NCBI RefSeq assembly: GCF_013409065.1
Contig: NZ_JACBZP010000001.1
Location: 434,001-498,000 of the forward strand
From: Spelaeicoccus albus
GTDB taxonomy: Bacteria > Actinomycetota > Actinomycetes > Actinomycetales > Brevibacteriaceae
Direction of reading: 5' to 3'
DNA length: 64,000 bases
This document shows positions 8,396 to 16,221 of this stretch, in pieces. Under the pieces are notes generated by a model that saw nothing but the letters and a program-made list of their open reading frames with translations, was not told the DNA's origin and ran no database searches. Numbering within the stretch: the stretch's first letter is position 1; the number at the start of each line of letters is the position of its first letter. The translations under genes were made by a program, and so were the position numbers.

Positions 8396-8400
8396 CATCG

Positions 8401-8427
8401 GGCCCCCGGTACGCCGGGGGCCTTTTT
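8401..8427 (+). terminator. Rho-independent terminator after the tRNA-like end
   Basis: A nine-base stem, GGCCCCCGG (8401-8409) with CCGGGGGCC (8414-8422), loop TACG, is followed by TTTTT (8423-8427). It works for plus-strand transcripts and directly follows the CCA end, so it is probably the original terminator of the tRNA gene. The stop codon of the TetR gene overlaps its last base. Confidence 0.85.
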
Positions 8428-9041
8428 CATTCGCCGCCGGCACCGCCGCCGGTCGTCGAGGCCACCCCGCGTAAGCCGTGCTCGAGCAGGTCGAAGATGG
8501 CCTCGAGCGCCGCCGACGGTTCCGGGTCGTCACTGACGATTTGCGGCACTTCCAACACGTACCGCGCAACCGCTCGGGCGGTGGGATCGCCCGGGCAGCG
8601 CCCGAGCTCGGCAGCTATCGCCGCGGCAAGCGGGGCCTCGCAGCGGATCCACAACGTGCGCGTGTAGTCCCGAAGGGCCGGAGTGTTCATGATCAATTCG
8701 GTGCGCCGTCGAAATTCCGGGGACGGGTTGGTCACGAACGGCCCGCGCCCGCCCATGAATTCGCTCAGTGCCGACATGACCGACTGCCCGGCCCGGCGTT
8801 CCCGGACGGCGGCGAGCAGACCCTCTCGCCGTTCCACGCCGTCGTCGAACATCAACGCCTCTTTGCCATCGGGCACGTGAGAAAACACGGTCGGCACCGA
8901 GATGTCCACGGCGTCGGCAATCTCTTTCACGCTCACCCGGTCATATCCCTTTTCCAGGAAGAGCCGTAGCGCCGCATCGGCCAGAGCCCGCCGGGTCTTG
9001 GCCTTTTTACGTTCCCGACGTCCGAGTGGTTCCGCAGTCAT
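8427..9041 (-). CDS. TetR family transcriptional regulator
   Basis: 204 aa. The N-terminal helix-turn-helix is clear (TRRALADAALRLFLEKGYDR, then VSVKEIADAVDISVPTVFSH), with a helical ligand-binding C-terminus. It is divergent from a flavin monooxygenase gene with 112 bp between the starts. That gap is AT-rich (about 9061-9120), so the protein probably represses the monooxygenase and itself, with a substrate of the enzyme as inducer. This is inferred from gene arrangement; no clear operator palindrome was found. It is the first gene to the right of the island boundary. Confidence 0.9.
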   Translation of the reverse strand: MTAEPLGRRERKKAKTRRALADAALRLFLEKGYDRVSVKEIADAVDISVPTVFSHVPDGKEALMFDDGVERREGLLAAVRERRAGQSVMSALSEFMGGRGPFVTNPSPEFRRRTELIMNTPALRDYTRTLWIRCEAPLAAAIAAELGRCPGDPTARAVARYVLEVPQIVSDDPEPSAALEAIFDLLEHGLRGVASTTGGGAGGE

Positions 9042-9153
9042 GTCCCGATCCTACCAGCGCTATTAATTCACTCTATTTTTTAAATGATTTGTCTTTTTTA
9101 TTCAGTTGTGTTTTTCTGGACGGGCACACCGACCTCGCGATTGGAAGAATCCG

Positions 9154-10746
9154 ATGACCGCACCACAGAACTCAACGACACCCGTATTGATCGTCGGAGG
9201 CAGCCTCGTCGGCCTGTCCGCCGCAGTCTTCCTCGCCTGGCGGGGTGTGCCCGTCGTCGTAATCGACAAACACCACGGAAGCTCGCCGCATCCGCGCGCC
9301 ATCGGCTTCACCACCCGCACGATGGAACACTTTCGGCAAGTCGGCGTTGGCGTGCCTCGCTCACAGCAGGGAATGGCGCCGCCGCGCCGGGCCCGGGTGC
9401 ACAGCCTCGCGGGCGACTGGTTCGAGGAATACCCGTGGTCCCCCGGCGGCAAGGGAACTTACGGCGCCGACGAGTCACCGGCGCACGCCGCCGCGATCAC
9501 GCAAGACCGATTGGAGCCCCTTTTGCGTGATCGCGCACGTGCCCTTGGTGCCGAGATGCGGCTTGGGACGGAGGTTCTCGCTCTTGCGCAGGACGACGAC
9601 GGCGTCACGGCCACACTGCGCGGCCGCGACGACGGCAGGGAATATCGCCTGCGCGCACAATACGTGATTGCCGCGGACGGCGGGTCGAGCACCATCCGCG
9701 AGGCGGCCGGGATCGCCCGCCACGGCAGGGGCCGATTGTCCGTGCAGCGCAGCATTCTTTTCCGCGCTCCGTTGGACGGTTATCTTGAACACGGCGTCGT
9801 CCAGTTCGAGATCGACCAGCCGGATTTCCAGGCGTTCCTCACCACCTATTCCGACGGGCGATGGGTGCTCATGCTCGCGGGCGATGTCGAATTGGATCCG
9901 GACGAGCAGATTCGTACCGTACAGCGGGCTATCGGCCGCACGGACGTGCCGATCGATTTGGTCACCACCGGCCGGTGGGAGCTGGCCGCGCTGGTCGCCG
10001 ACAAGTTTTCGGACCGGCGGGTGTTCCTCGCCGGTGACGCGGCGCACCAGCTGCCGCCCAACCGTGGCGGCTTCGGAGCCAATACCGGCATCGACGACGT
10101 GCACAATCTGGCCTGGAAGCTAGCGGCGGTTCTGGCCGGTGAGTGTGCGCCGCAACTCCTCGACACCTACGACGCCGAACGCCGCCCGATTGCCGATCTT
10201 CGGCACGACCAACTCTTTGCCCGCGCCGATTTCAAAGCCCATCTGGGCACCGACGCGATGGAGATACCGATCCTGGACGATTCGGCGATCGAGCTCGGCC
10301 AACTGTACCGGTCGACGGCCGTCCTGGGAGCCGGCCATGAGTTGCCGCCGGCCCGGGTCCCCCGCGATTGGGCCGGCCAGCCCGGCACCCGGGCGCCGCA
10401 TGTGCGGATAACGGGCGACGGCCCCGCGACATCAACGCTTGATCTGTTCGGGCACGGCTGGACGCTGTTGACCGAGGACGGCCGCTGGGCCCCGGCTATC
10501 ACGGCGGCACGGCAATCGGGTATCCCCGTCACGGGCGTCCGGATGGGGGTTGACGCGAGCCCGGCGGAACCCGGCGCGTTCGAGACCGCATACGGCGTTG
10601 ATTCCGGCGGCGCCGTCCTCGTCCGGCCCGACGGGTACATCGCGTGGCGCGCCACTACGATGCCGACGGATCCGACGCAGTCGCTGTCCGCTGCCCTGAC
10701 GTCGGTCGCCGTGCCCGCCACAGCGGCGACAGCTGCAGCACGGTGA
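9154..10746 (+). CDS. FAD-dependent aromatic monooxygenase
   Basis: 530 aa from the ATG at 9154, which has GGAAGA at 9143-9148; the open frame extends to 9106 but lacks signals there. Class A flavoprotein monooxygenases of the PheA/TfdB type insert one oxygen atom using NAD(P)H and FAD. The FAD-binding GGSLVGLSAAVFLAWRG (about 12-28), the DG motif in VIAADGGSSTIREAAG, and the GD motif FLAGDAAHQLPPNRGGFGAN are all present. The C-terminal 120 residues form the thioredoxin-like domain of this group. Substrate unknown; possibly an aromatic compound or antibiotic. Probably controlled by the divergent TetR protein. Confidence 0.9.
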   Translation: MTAPQNSTTPVLIVGGSLVGLSAAVFLAWRGVPVVVIDKHHGSSPHPRAIGFTTRTMEHFRQVGVGVPRSQQGMAPPRRARVHSLAGDWFEEYPWSPGGKGTYGADESPAHAAAITQDRLEPLLRDRARALGAEMRLGTEVLALAQDDDGVTATLRGRDDGREYRLRAQYVIAADGGSSTIREAAGIARHGRGRLSVQRSILFRAPLDGYLEHGVVQFEIDQPDFQAFLTTYSDGRWVLMLAGDVELDPDEQIRTVQRAIGRTDVPIDLVTTGRWELAALVADKFSDRRVFLAGDAAHQLPPNRGGFGANTGIDDVHNLAWKLAAVLAGECAPQLLDTYDAERRPIADLRHDQLFARADFKAHLGTDAMEIPILDDSAIELGQLYRSTAVLGAGHELPPARVPRDWAGQPGTRAPHVRITGDGPATSTLDLFGHGWTLLTEDGRWAPAITAARQSGIPVTGVRMGVDASPAEPGAFETAYGVDSGGAVLVRPDGYIAWRATTMPTDPTQSLSAALTSVAVPATAATAAAR

Positions 10747-10782
10747 AATGACTGTACGGCCACCGCCGCGCGTCGGGGAAGG

Positions 10783-11457
10783 CTACGAAACAAGCAGCAG
10801 TTCGGCCAAGTCATCGGGGCGCGGTGCATGATGGGCGGCGTGCGCGATCTCCTCGGCCGCCCCGTACCCCCAGCCAACCGTGACGCACTCGATACCGTGT
10901 GCGCCGGCGCCGTCGATATCGTGCCGACGGTCGCCGACCATGATGGGCCGGCTGACATCGACGCCTGCGACTCGGAGCCGTCGCAACGCCTCGGCCACGA
11001 CGTCCGCCTTCGTGCTACGCGATTCGTCGAGAGTCGACCCGGTGACAACTGTGAAGAATTCGGCCAACTCGAACTCGCTCAGCACGGCGTTCGCCTGCAT
11101 TTCCGGCTTCGAAGTGGCGATCGCCATCGGCACTCCGGCGTCCCGAATGCGTCCGAGCAGCTCTCGGACTCCGGCGTACACGCTGTTGCCGACGACCCCG
11201 CGCGACGTGTAGGCCTGCCGGTAGTAGGCGACGATCCGGTCGGCTTCCCGTCCCTCGATCCCCGCATAGTCGCGTAGCGATTCCGACAGCGGCGGACCGA
11301 CGAAGTGCCTCCTGAGTTCGTCCGGATCGGGCGACGGATGGCCGGCGGCCACCAGGGCTTCACCGATCTTTTCGACGATTCCCGGAGCACTGTCGGTCAC
11401 CGTGCCGTCGAGGTCGAAGAGGATGCAGCTGTATCGGGTGGCGGGGCTCACTGTCAC
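10783..11457 (-). CDS. HAD family hydrolase (phosphoglycolate phosphatase-like)
   Basis: 224 aa from a GTG at 11455-11457. Motif I is FDLDGTVTDS, motif II is in IATSKPEMQ, the motif III lysine is in SRSTKADVV, and motif IV is MVGDRRHDIDGA. The alpha-helical cap lies between motif I and II. This pattern fits Gph/PpaX-type small phosphatases. Exact substrate cannot be told. It is convergent with the monooxygenase and close to bldC. Confidence 0.88.
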   Translation of the reverse strand: MTVSPATRYSCILFDLDGTVTDSAPGIVEKIGEALVAAGHPSPDPDELRRHFVGPPLSESLRDYAGIEGREADRIVAYYRQAYTSRGVVGNSVYAGVRELLGRIRDAGVPMAIATSKPEMQANAVLSEFELAEFFTVVTGSTLDESRSTKADVVAEALRRLRVAGVDVSRPIMVGDRRHDIDGAGAHGIECVTVGWGYGAAEEIAHAAHHAPRPDDLAELLLVS

Positions 11458-11498
11458 GCGGCAAGTCTATCCCGCCGCCCGTGCGGGCCGGCGCGGAG

Positions 11499-11744
11499 TC
11501 AGCGGGGCGGCTCGAAGCGGTGCCGCATCCTTGCGCGCTCCAGCGGCGTCTTGCCGGGCGGGATGCCGAGGACCCGGTCGATGTCCGATTTCCAAAATCT
11601 TCGATGACCACCCATCGTCAAGATAAAGTTCAGTTTGCCGGTCGACGCCCATCGCGACACAGTCTTCGGATTGACCCGGAACAAGGTCGCGACCTCACCC
11701 GGCGTGAGCAGCACATCCTTCAAGGAAGGTGAAAAGCTCGTCAT
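11499..11744 (-). CDS. bldC: BldC family developmental transcriptional regulator
   Basis: 81 aa with ribosome binding site AAGGGAGAG. LLTPGEVATLFRVNPKTVSR followed by WASTGKLNFILTMGGHRRFW is the MerR-like winged helix of BldC, which binds direct repeats cooperatively in Streptomyces. BldC-type proteins are a few residues shorter; this one has a C-terminal extension rich in Arg. In Streptomyces coelicolor bldC also lies close to the DUF3073, purM and purF genes, so the synteny is conserved here. In a non-sporulating relative its targets are unknown. Confidence 0.92.
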   Translation of the reverse strand: MTSFSPSLKDVLLTPGEVATLFRVNPKTVSRWASTGKLNFILTMGGHRRFWKSDIDRVLGIPPGKTPLERARMRHRFEPPR

Positions 11745-11967
11745 CGTGCTCTCCCTTCAAATCTGCCGCGTGCATCGGTTCCGGACGGCGCGCCGACTCA
11801 CGCGGCATGTGTGCACACAAGAATGTCAGGGTTCATTCAGGGGCACGCCCGAAGCGCTGAAAATATACCGAAACCGGTACAACACCGGTCAAAACGCGCC
11901 AACAGCTCAAACCGGACGCCGTCCGGTCGCCGCGCTCCGTTCACCGCCTGCGATCTCGCCGGGCGAG

Positions 11968-12771
11968 CTAGGAGGCGCGGGCCAGCGCCGCCACGCGATG
12001 CCAGCGATGGGCGAACCGCTGATAGGCGGCGATTGCCCCGGAACCGTCCCCTTCGCTGAGAGCCTGAATGCCTTCGTGCACGTCGTAGGTCGACGGATCC
12101 GGCCAGACGAGATTGCCGAGACCGCCGTAGTCCAGCTCGACGATCGATCCGAGGTCGAAGTTGTCCAACCAGGCCACCAGTTCGGCCAACTCCGTGACCA
12201 GATCTTCTTCGGCCAAATGCTCAGTCACGATCTCCGCGGCCCATTCGGCCCGCGACTGGGCGGCCACCATCGGGGTGCGCACCCGCACGCCGTCCGACGT
12301 GTCCGCCAAGTCCTGATCGGTGTCGACAACCACGAACCACGACAACGGCACTTCCCACGTCGCCATTCGCGTGAATACCCGCGAGTCGCGTTCGCTCAAT
12401 GCCCAATCGGCACGATCCGCGGCAGCCGCACGGCGCACCGACGGCGGGGCGACGAGGTCGATTGCCGATTCGGGCCATACCTGCTCGAGGGCGTCCAAAG
12501 CGTGCCAGCTGCGCATTTGCTCTTGCACGGGGCACACGCGGTCGACGTCGTCTCCACACGTGCCGGCCGGAAGCGAAAGCACGGCCGTCTCGTCGGGCGC
12601 CGGAATCGGATTGACCGGAGTGGTCAGCAGACGCCGATCGGCGGCCTCATCACTCCTGGCTTCGATGTGTCCGCGTTCCACGGCGAGCAGTTCGGGCTCC
12701 AGTTCCGGATGCGCCGACAACGGTTCAAAGACCCGAAGGTATGTCTCGTATCCACGGATTGAACTTCGCAC
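11968..12771 (-). CDS. Conserved actinobacterial protein of unknown function
   Basis: Open frame extends to 12903, but the conserved-looking protein begins at VRSSIRGYETYLRVFEPLSA, so the GTG at 12769-12771 is preferred (267 aa); the ribosome binding site there is weak. The protein is acidic and Trp-rich, with no membrane segments or known catalytic motif (e.g. SWFVVVDTDQDLAD, and LDYGGLGNLVWPDPSTYDVH). Proteins of this type sit near DUF3073 and purine genes in related actinobacteria. It is divergent from the DUF3073 gene. Function not recognised. Confidence 0.7.
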   Translation of the reverse strand: MRSSIRGYETYLRVFEPLSAHPELEPELLAVERGHIEARSDEAADRRLLTTPVNPIPAPDETAVLSLPAGTCGDDVDRVCPVQEQMRSWHALDALEQVWPESAIDLVAPPSVRRAAAADRADWALSERDSRVFTRMATWEVPLSWFVVVDTDQDLADTSDGVRVRTPMVAAQSRAEWAAEIVTEHLAEEDLVTELAELVAWLDNFDLGSIVELDYGGLGNLVWPDPSTYDVHEGIQALSEGDGSGAIAAYQRFAHRWHRVAALARAS

Positions 12772-12969
12772 ACTCTCATTTTGGCACTCCGGACGGCGAA
12801 TTCCGGCACGGAAACGGGCCATTACGCCAACAGCTAAGCCGTTCCCGCCCCCGTCGGATAGAGAAAAAATCACAAAACAGGTAATCTCTTTATGTCGAGA
12901 CATGTATGGGATCCCGAGGCCGCACAGTTATGTGCCTGCCCGGGTAGACGCGTGAGGGGGTCGGTGCCG

Positions 12970-13173
12970 ATGGGCCGCGGCCGCGCGAAGGCAAAGCAGA
13001 CCAAGGTCGCCCGGAAGCTGAAATATTACAGCCCGGATACTGATTACACAGCACTGGAACGCGAACTCGGCGGAGGACAGTCGGTCACCGGCGACCACGC
13101 CGACGACGATTATTCGGACGCGTATCCGCCGGAGTATTCCGATGACGAAGAACGGGTGTCGGGCGAGCGCTGA
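12970..13173 (+). CDS. DUF3073 family protein
   Basis: 67 aa. The family signature is MGRGRAKAKQTKVARKLKYY followed by SPDTDYTALERELG, then an acidic tail. The start at 12970 follows GAGGGGG (12953-12959); upstream frame extension is not needed. DUF3073 is found only in actinobacteria and almost always beside purM; its function is unknown. The basic head and acidic tail suggest nucleic acid contact, but that is inference. It is convergent with purM. Confidence 0.92.
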   Translation: MGRGRAKAKQTKVARKLKYYSPDTDYTALERELGGGQSVTGDHADDDYSDAYPPEYSDDEERVSGER

Positions 13174-13260
13174 CCGGCTCAGATCGGCGCCCGCCGGTAC
13201 TCCCGCATCGGGCACGGTAGACCCGACAGCCCGCGCTTGGCGGACTCCAGCTGCGGCAGC

Positions 13261-14358
13261 TCAGTACAGCAGTGCTGCGCCGCCGTCGACGCCTTTGGCG
13301 CCGTGCACGTACCCGGGCGCGCCCGAATGCCCGCCGTCATCGGCAATCACTTCACCGAGAGTCCAGGCCGCGAGCGAGCGATCTGCCAGCGCGGCGATCG
13401 TCGCATCGGCTCTGGCGGCGTCGACGATCAGCACCATGCCAACGCCGAGGTTCCACGTGCGCTCACGGTCGGCGACCGGCACCGAGCCGAGGTCGCCCAG
13501 CACCGTGAATACCGGCGGAACCCGCCACGACGCACGACGCATCAGCGCAAGCGTGCCGGTCGGCAGGATCCGTGCCACGTTTGCCGACAGTCCCCCGCCG
13601 GTCACGTGCGAAATGGCACGGACGGCGTCCCCGGCGTCGCCGACCACACTGAGCAGATCGGCCGAATAGACGCGGGTCGGTTCGAGCAGCTCCTCGCCGA
13701 GCGTTCGCCCGAACTCGTCGACGTGACGGTCAAGCGCCCATCCCGCATCCGCCACGATGCGCCGAGCCAGCGAATAGCCGTTGGAGTGCATGCCGGAGGA
13801 CTCGATGCCAATGACGACGTCCCCGGCGCGAACCCGCTCCGGCCCGAGAAGCCCGTCGGCCTCGACCACTCCGGTTGCGGCGCCGGCCACGTCATAGTCA
13901 TCCGGCCCCAGCAGCCCGGGGTGCTCGGCCGTTTCGCCGCCGACAAGTGCGACGTTCGCGGCGCTGCACGCCTCGGCGATTCCACGCACGATCGCCGCGA
14001 TGCGCTCGGGCACAACATGCCCGCAGGCGATGTAGTCGGTCATGACAAGCGGTTTGGCGCCGCTGACGACTATGTCGTCCACGACCATCCCGACAAGGTC
14101 GAACCCGATCGTGTCGTGAATGTCCAGGGCCTGCGCTATTGCGACCTTGGTTCCGACTCCATCGGTCGACGATGCAAGCAACGGCCGGGCGTACGCCTTG
14201 AGTTCCGACACGTCGAACAGCCCGGCGAACCCTCCGACACCGCCGACGACTTCTCGTCCGTGCGTGGCAGCGACCGCCGATTTCATCAGCTCGACGGCTT
14301 TGTCGCCGGCTTCGACGTCGACTCCGGCCGACGCATAAGTCGTGTGTTCGGGGTTCAG
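13261..14358 (-). CDS. purM: Phosphoribosylformylglycinamidine cyclo-ligase
   Basis: Makes aminoimidazole ribotide from FGAM with ATP (step 5 of purine synthesis). Family segments: YASAGVDVEAGDKAVELMK near the N-terminus, STDGVGTKVAIA, GMVVDDIVVSGAKPLVMTDY, GETAEHPG, SSGMHSNGYSL, and ISHVTGGGL. The frame is open upstream into purF, but no ATG, GTG or TTG lies near the expected start. The likely start is a CTG at 14356-14358 that overlaps the purF TGA (CTGA) with GGAG 8 bp upstream, giving about 365 aa. A start at ATG 14431-14433 would add 25 residues. It is the last gene of the purF-purM operon. Confidence 0.93.
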   Translation of the reverse strand: MNPEHTTYASAGVDVEAGDKAVELMKSAVAATHGREVVGGVGGFAGLFDVSELKAYARPLLASSTDGVGTKVAIAQALDIHDTIGFDLVGMVVDDIVVSGAKPLVMTDYIACGHVVPERIAAIVRGIAEACSAANVALVGGETAEHPGLLGPDDYDVAGAATGVVEADGLLGPERVRAGDVVIGIESSGMHSNGYSLARRIVADAGWALDRHVDEFGRTLGEELLEPTRVYSADLLSVVGDAGDAVRAISHVTGGGLSANVARILPTGTLALMRRASWRVPPVFTVLGDLGSVPVADRERTWNLGVGMVLIVDAARADATIAALADRSLAAWTLGEVIADDGGHSGAPGYVHGAKGVDGGAALLY

Positions 14359-15818
14359 AACGGCAACTCCAGGAGATTCTTGCCAAGGCGGTCCTCGGCG
14401 GGAAGGTCGATGGGGTATTCGCCGGTGAAACATGCCGTGCACAGTTGCCGGCGCTCTTGGCGAGTGGATTCGATCATTCCGTCGATCGAAATATAGCCAA
14501 GCGTGTCGGCGCCGAGCGACGCGCAAATATCGTCGTTTTCCAAGCCGTTGGCGATCAGCTCGGCGCGCGAAGCGAAATCGATGCCGTAAAAGCAGGGCCA
14601 TTTGATCGGCGGGGACGAGATGCGCACATGAATTTCGGCGGCACCGGCTTCGCGAAGCATCCGGACGACGGCCCGTTGGGTATTGCCGCGCACTATCGAA
14701 TCGTCCACCACGACGAGTCGCTTGCCCGCGATCATCTCCTTGAGCGGATTGAGCTTGAGCCGGATGCCGAGTTGTCGGATCGTTTGGCTGGGCTGGATGA
14801 ATGTACGCCCGACGTAGGCGTTCTTCACCAGGCCCTGACCAAAGGGGATCCCCGATTCTTCGGCGTATCCGACGGCGGCCGGCGTGCCGGATTCGGGCGT
14901 GGGGATCACCAGATCGGCGTCCACGGGGTGTTCGCGCGCCAGATGCCGGCCCATTTCGACGCGCGCGCTGTGCACGACCTCACCGTTGATGGTGGTGTCC
15001 GGCCTGGCCAGGTAAACGTATTCGAAGACGCAGCCGGCACGCTTCTTCGGCGCAAACTGGTACGTACGCAGACCGTCTTCGTCGATGGCGATCATTTCGC
15101 CGGGTTCGACCTCGCGGACCATGGACGCGCCGACGATGTCCAACGCCGCCGATTCGCTGGCGACCACCCAGCCCCGTTCGAGCCGGCCCAGTACCAGCGG
15201 GCGCACACCTTGCGGATCGCGGGCCGCGTACAGAGTGTTCTCGTCCATGAACACCAGCGAGTACGCGCCGCGCAGCTTCGGGAACAAATCGAGCGCGCTT
15301 TGCGTCAGCGTCGTATCGGCGTCACCGGCCAATAACGCCGTGACGAGCGAGGTGTCGTTGGTGGAAATGGGACCGGCCGGGCCGGTGCCGGCGGCCTGCC
15401 GCTCGGCGACCATATCGCGCAGGTCCGCAGTGTTCGTCAAATTGCCGTTATGGCCCAGCGCGACGGTGCCGTCGTACGTCGGTCCCAACGTCGGCTGCGC
15501 GTTTTCCCAGGTCGAACCGCCCGTCGTCGAATACCGGCAGTGCCCAACGGCGATGTGCCCTTGCAGCGTTTCCAGCGATGCTTCGTCGAACACCTGGGAA
15601 ACCAGGCCCATATCGCGGAACACGAGGATTTGTCGTCCGTTCGAGGCGGCGATCCCTGCGGATTCCTGCCCACGGTGCTGCAGCGCGTACAGCCCGAAAT
15701 AGGCGAGTTTTGCCACGTCCTCGCCCGGGGCCCAGACGCCGAAGACGCCGCATGCGTCCTGCGGGCCTTTGTCCTGAGGGTTGAGTTCGTGGGTTAGTCG
15801 ACCATCTGCTCTCGCCAC
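14355..15818 (-). CDS. purF: Amidophosphoribosyltransferase
   Basis: First committed purine enzyme: PRPP plus glutamine to phosphoribosylamine. GTG start at 15816-15818 gives 487 aa. The N-terminal propeptide ends before CGVFGVWAPGEDVAKLAYFG, whose Cys is the glutaminase nucleophile after cleavage. The Ntn domain continues with YALQHRGQESAGI. The PRPP loop is VVVDDSIVRGNTQR. Cysteines in AGCVFEYV, WPCFYG and LCTACFTGEYP match the 4Fe-4S ligands of the Bacillus-type enzyme. The upstream membrane protein gene ends 4 bp away, and purM overlaps the stop, so the three are probably co-transcribed. Confidence 0.97.
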   Translation of the reverse strand: MARADGRLTHELNPQDKGPQDACGVFGVWAPGEDVAKLAYFGLYALQHRGQESAGIAASNGRQILVFRDMGLVSQVFDEASLETLQGHIAVGHCRYSTTGGSTWENAQPTLGPTYDGTVALGHNGNLTNTADLRDMVAERQAAGTGPAGPISTNDTSLVTALLAGDADTTLTQSALDLFPKLRGAYSLVFMDENTLYAARDPQGVRPLVLGRLERGWVVASESAALDIVGASMVREVEPGEMIAIDEDGLRTYQFAPKKRAGCVFEYVYLARPDTTINGEVVHSARVEMGRHLAREHPVDADLVIPTPESGTPAAVGYAEESGIPFGQGLVKNAYVGRTFIQPSQTIRQLGIRLKLNPLKEMIAGKRLVVVDDSIVRGNTQRAVVRMLREAGAAEIHVRISSPPIKWPCFYGIDFASRAELIANGLENDDICASLGADTLGYISIDGMIESTRQERRQLCTACFTGEYPIDLPAEDRLGKNLLELPF

Positions 15819-15822
15819 GCGT

Positions 15823-16221
15823 TCAGTGTCCCATATTCGTGTGGCCGTCGTCACCTTGCCGCCGGACGGCGTCCGGCTCGGTCTCGTACGCGGGCTCCGC
15901 CTCGCGAGTGGCGTCCGGCTCGCGAGTGGCGTCCGGCTCGGATACGGGTTCGAAGCTGCCGCGGACATCGACGTTCTTGATGCGCCGGCGCAGCAGCCAG
16001 TCCGACAGCAGCGCCGCCAGGGCTCCCAGCAAAATGCCGCCGATGATGAAGATCGCGGCGAAATAGGAGAACGATGTGAAGAGCGAATAGTCGGCGGCAC
16101 CGGCTCCGGCCGTGACGACGATCAGCGCCGCCAAGATGCCCGCCAGTCCGCCCATGGTGAGGAACACGCCGAACCGCGGCGCCCGCCGCACCCGCACCGT
16201 CACCGGTCGCCGGCCGCTCAT
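15823..16221 (-). CDS. Small membrane protein upstream of purF
   Basis: 132 aa with two hydrophobic segments (about 18-40 and 50-72), a short Arg-rich loop and a C-terminal acidic, repetitive tail. The tail contains ATREPDATRE, encoded by two tandem 18-bp units at 15901-15936. Its ATG overlaps the aldehyde dehydrogenase stop (ATGA) and it ends 4 bp before purF. No function is recognised. Confidence 0.75.
   Translation of the reverse strand: MSGRRPVTVRVRRAPRFGVFLTMGGLAGILAALIVVTAGAGAADYSLFTSFSYFAAIFIIGGILLGALAALLSDWLLRRRIKNVDVRGSFEPVSEPDATREPDATREAEPAYETEPDAVRRQGDDGHTNMGH

Noticed and set aside
9042-9153. TetR operator palindrome
   Set aside because: The gap is AT-rich but no convincing inverted repeat could be found by eye.
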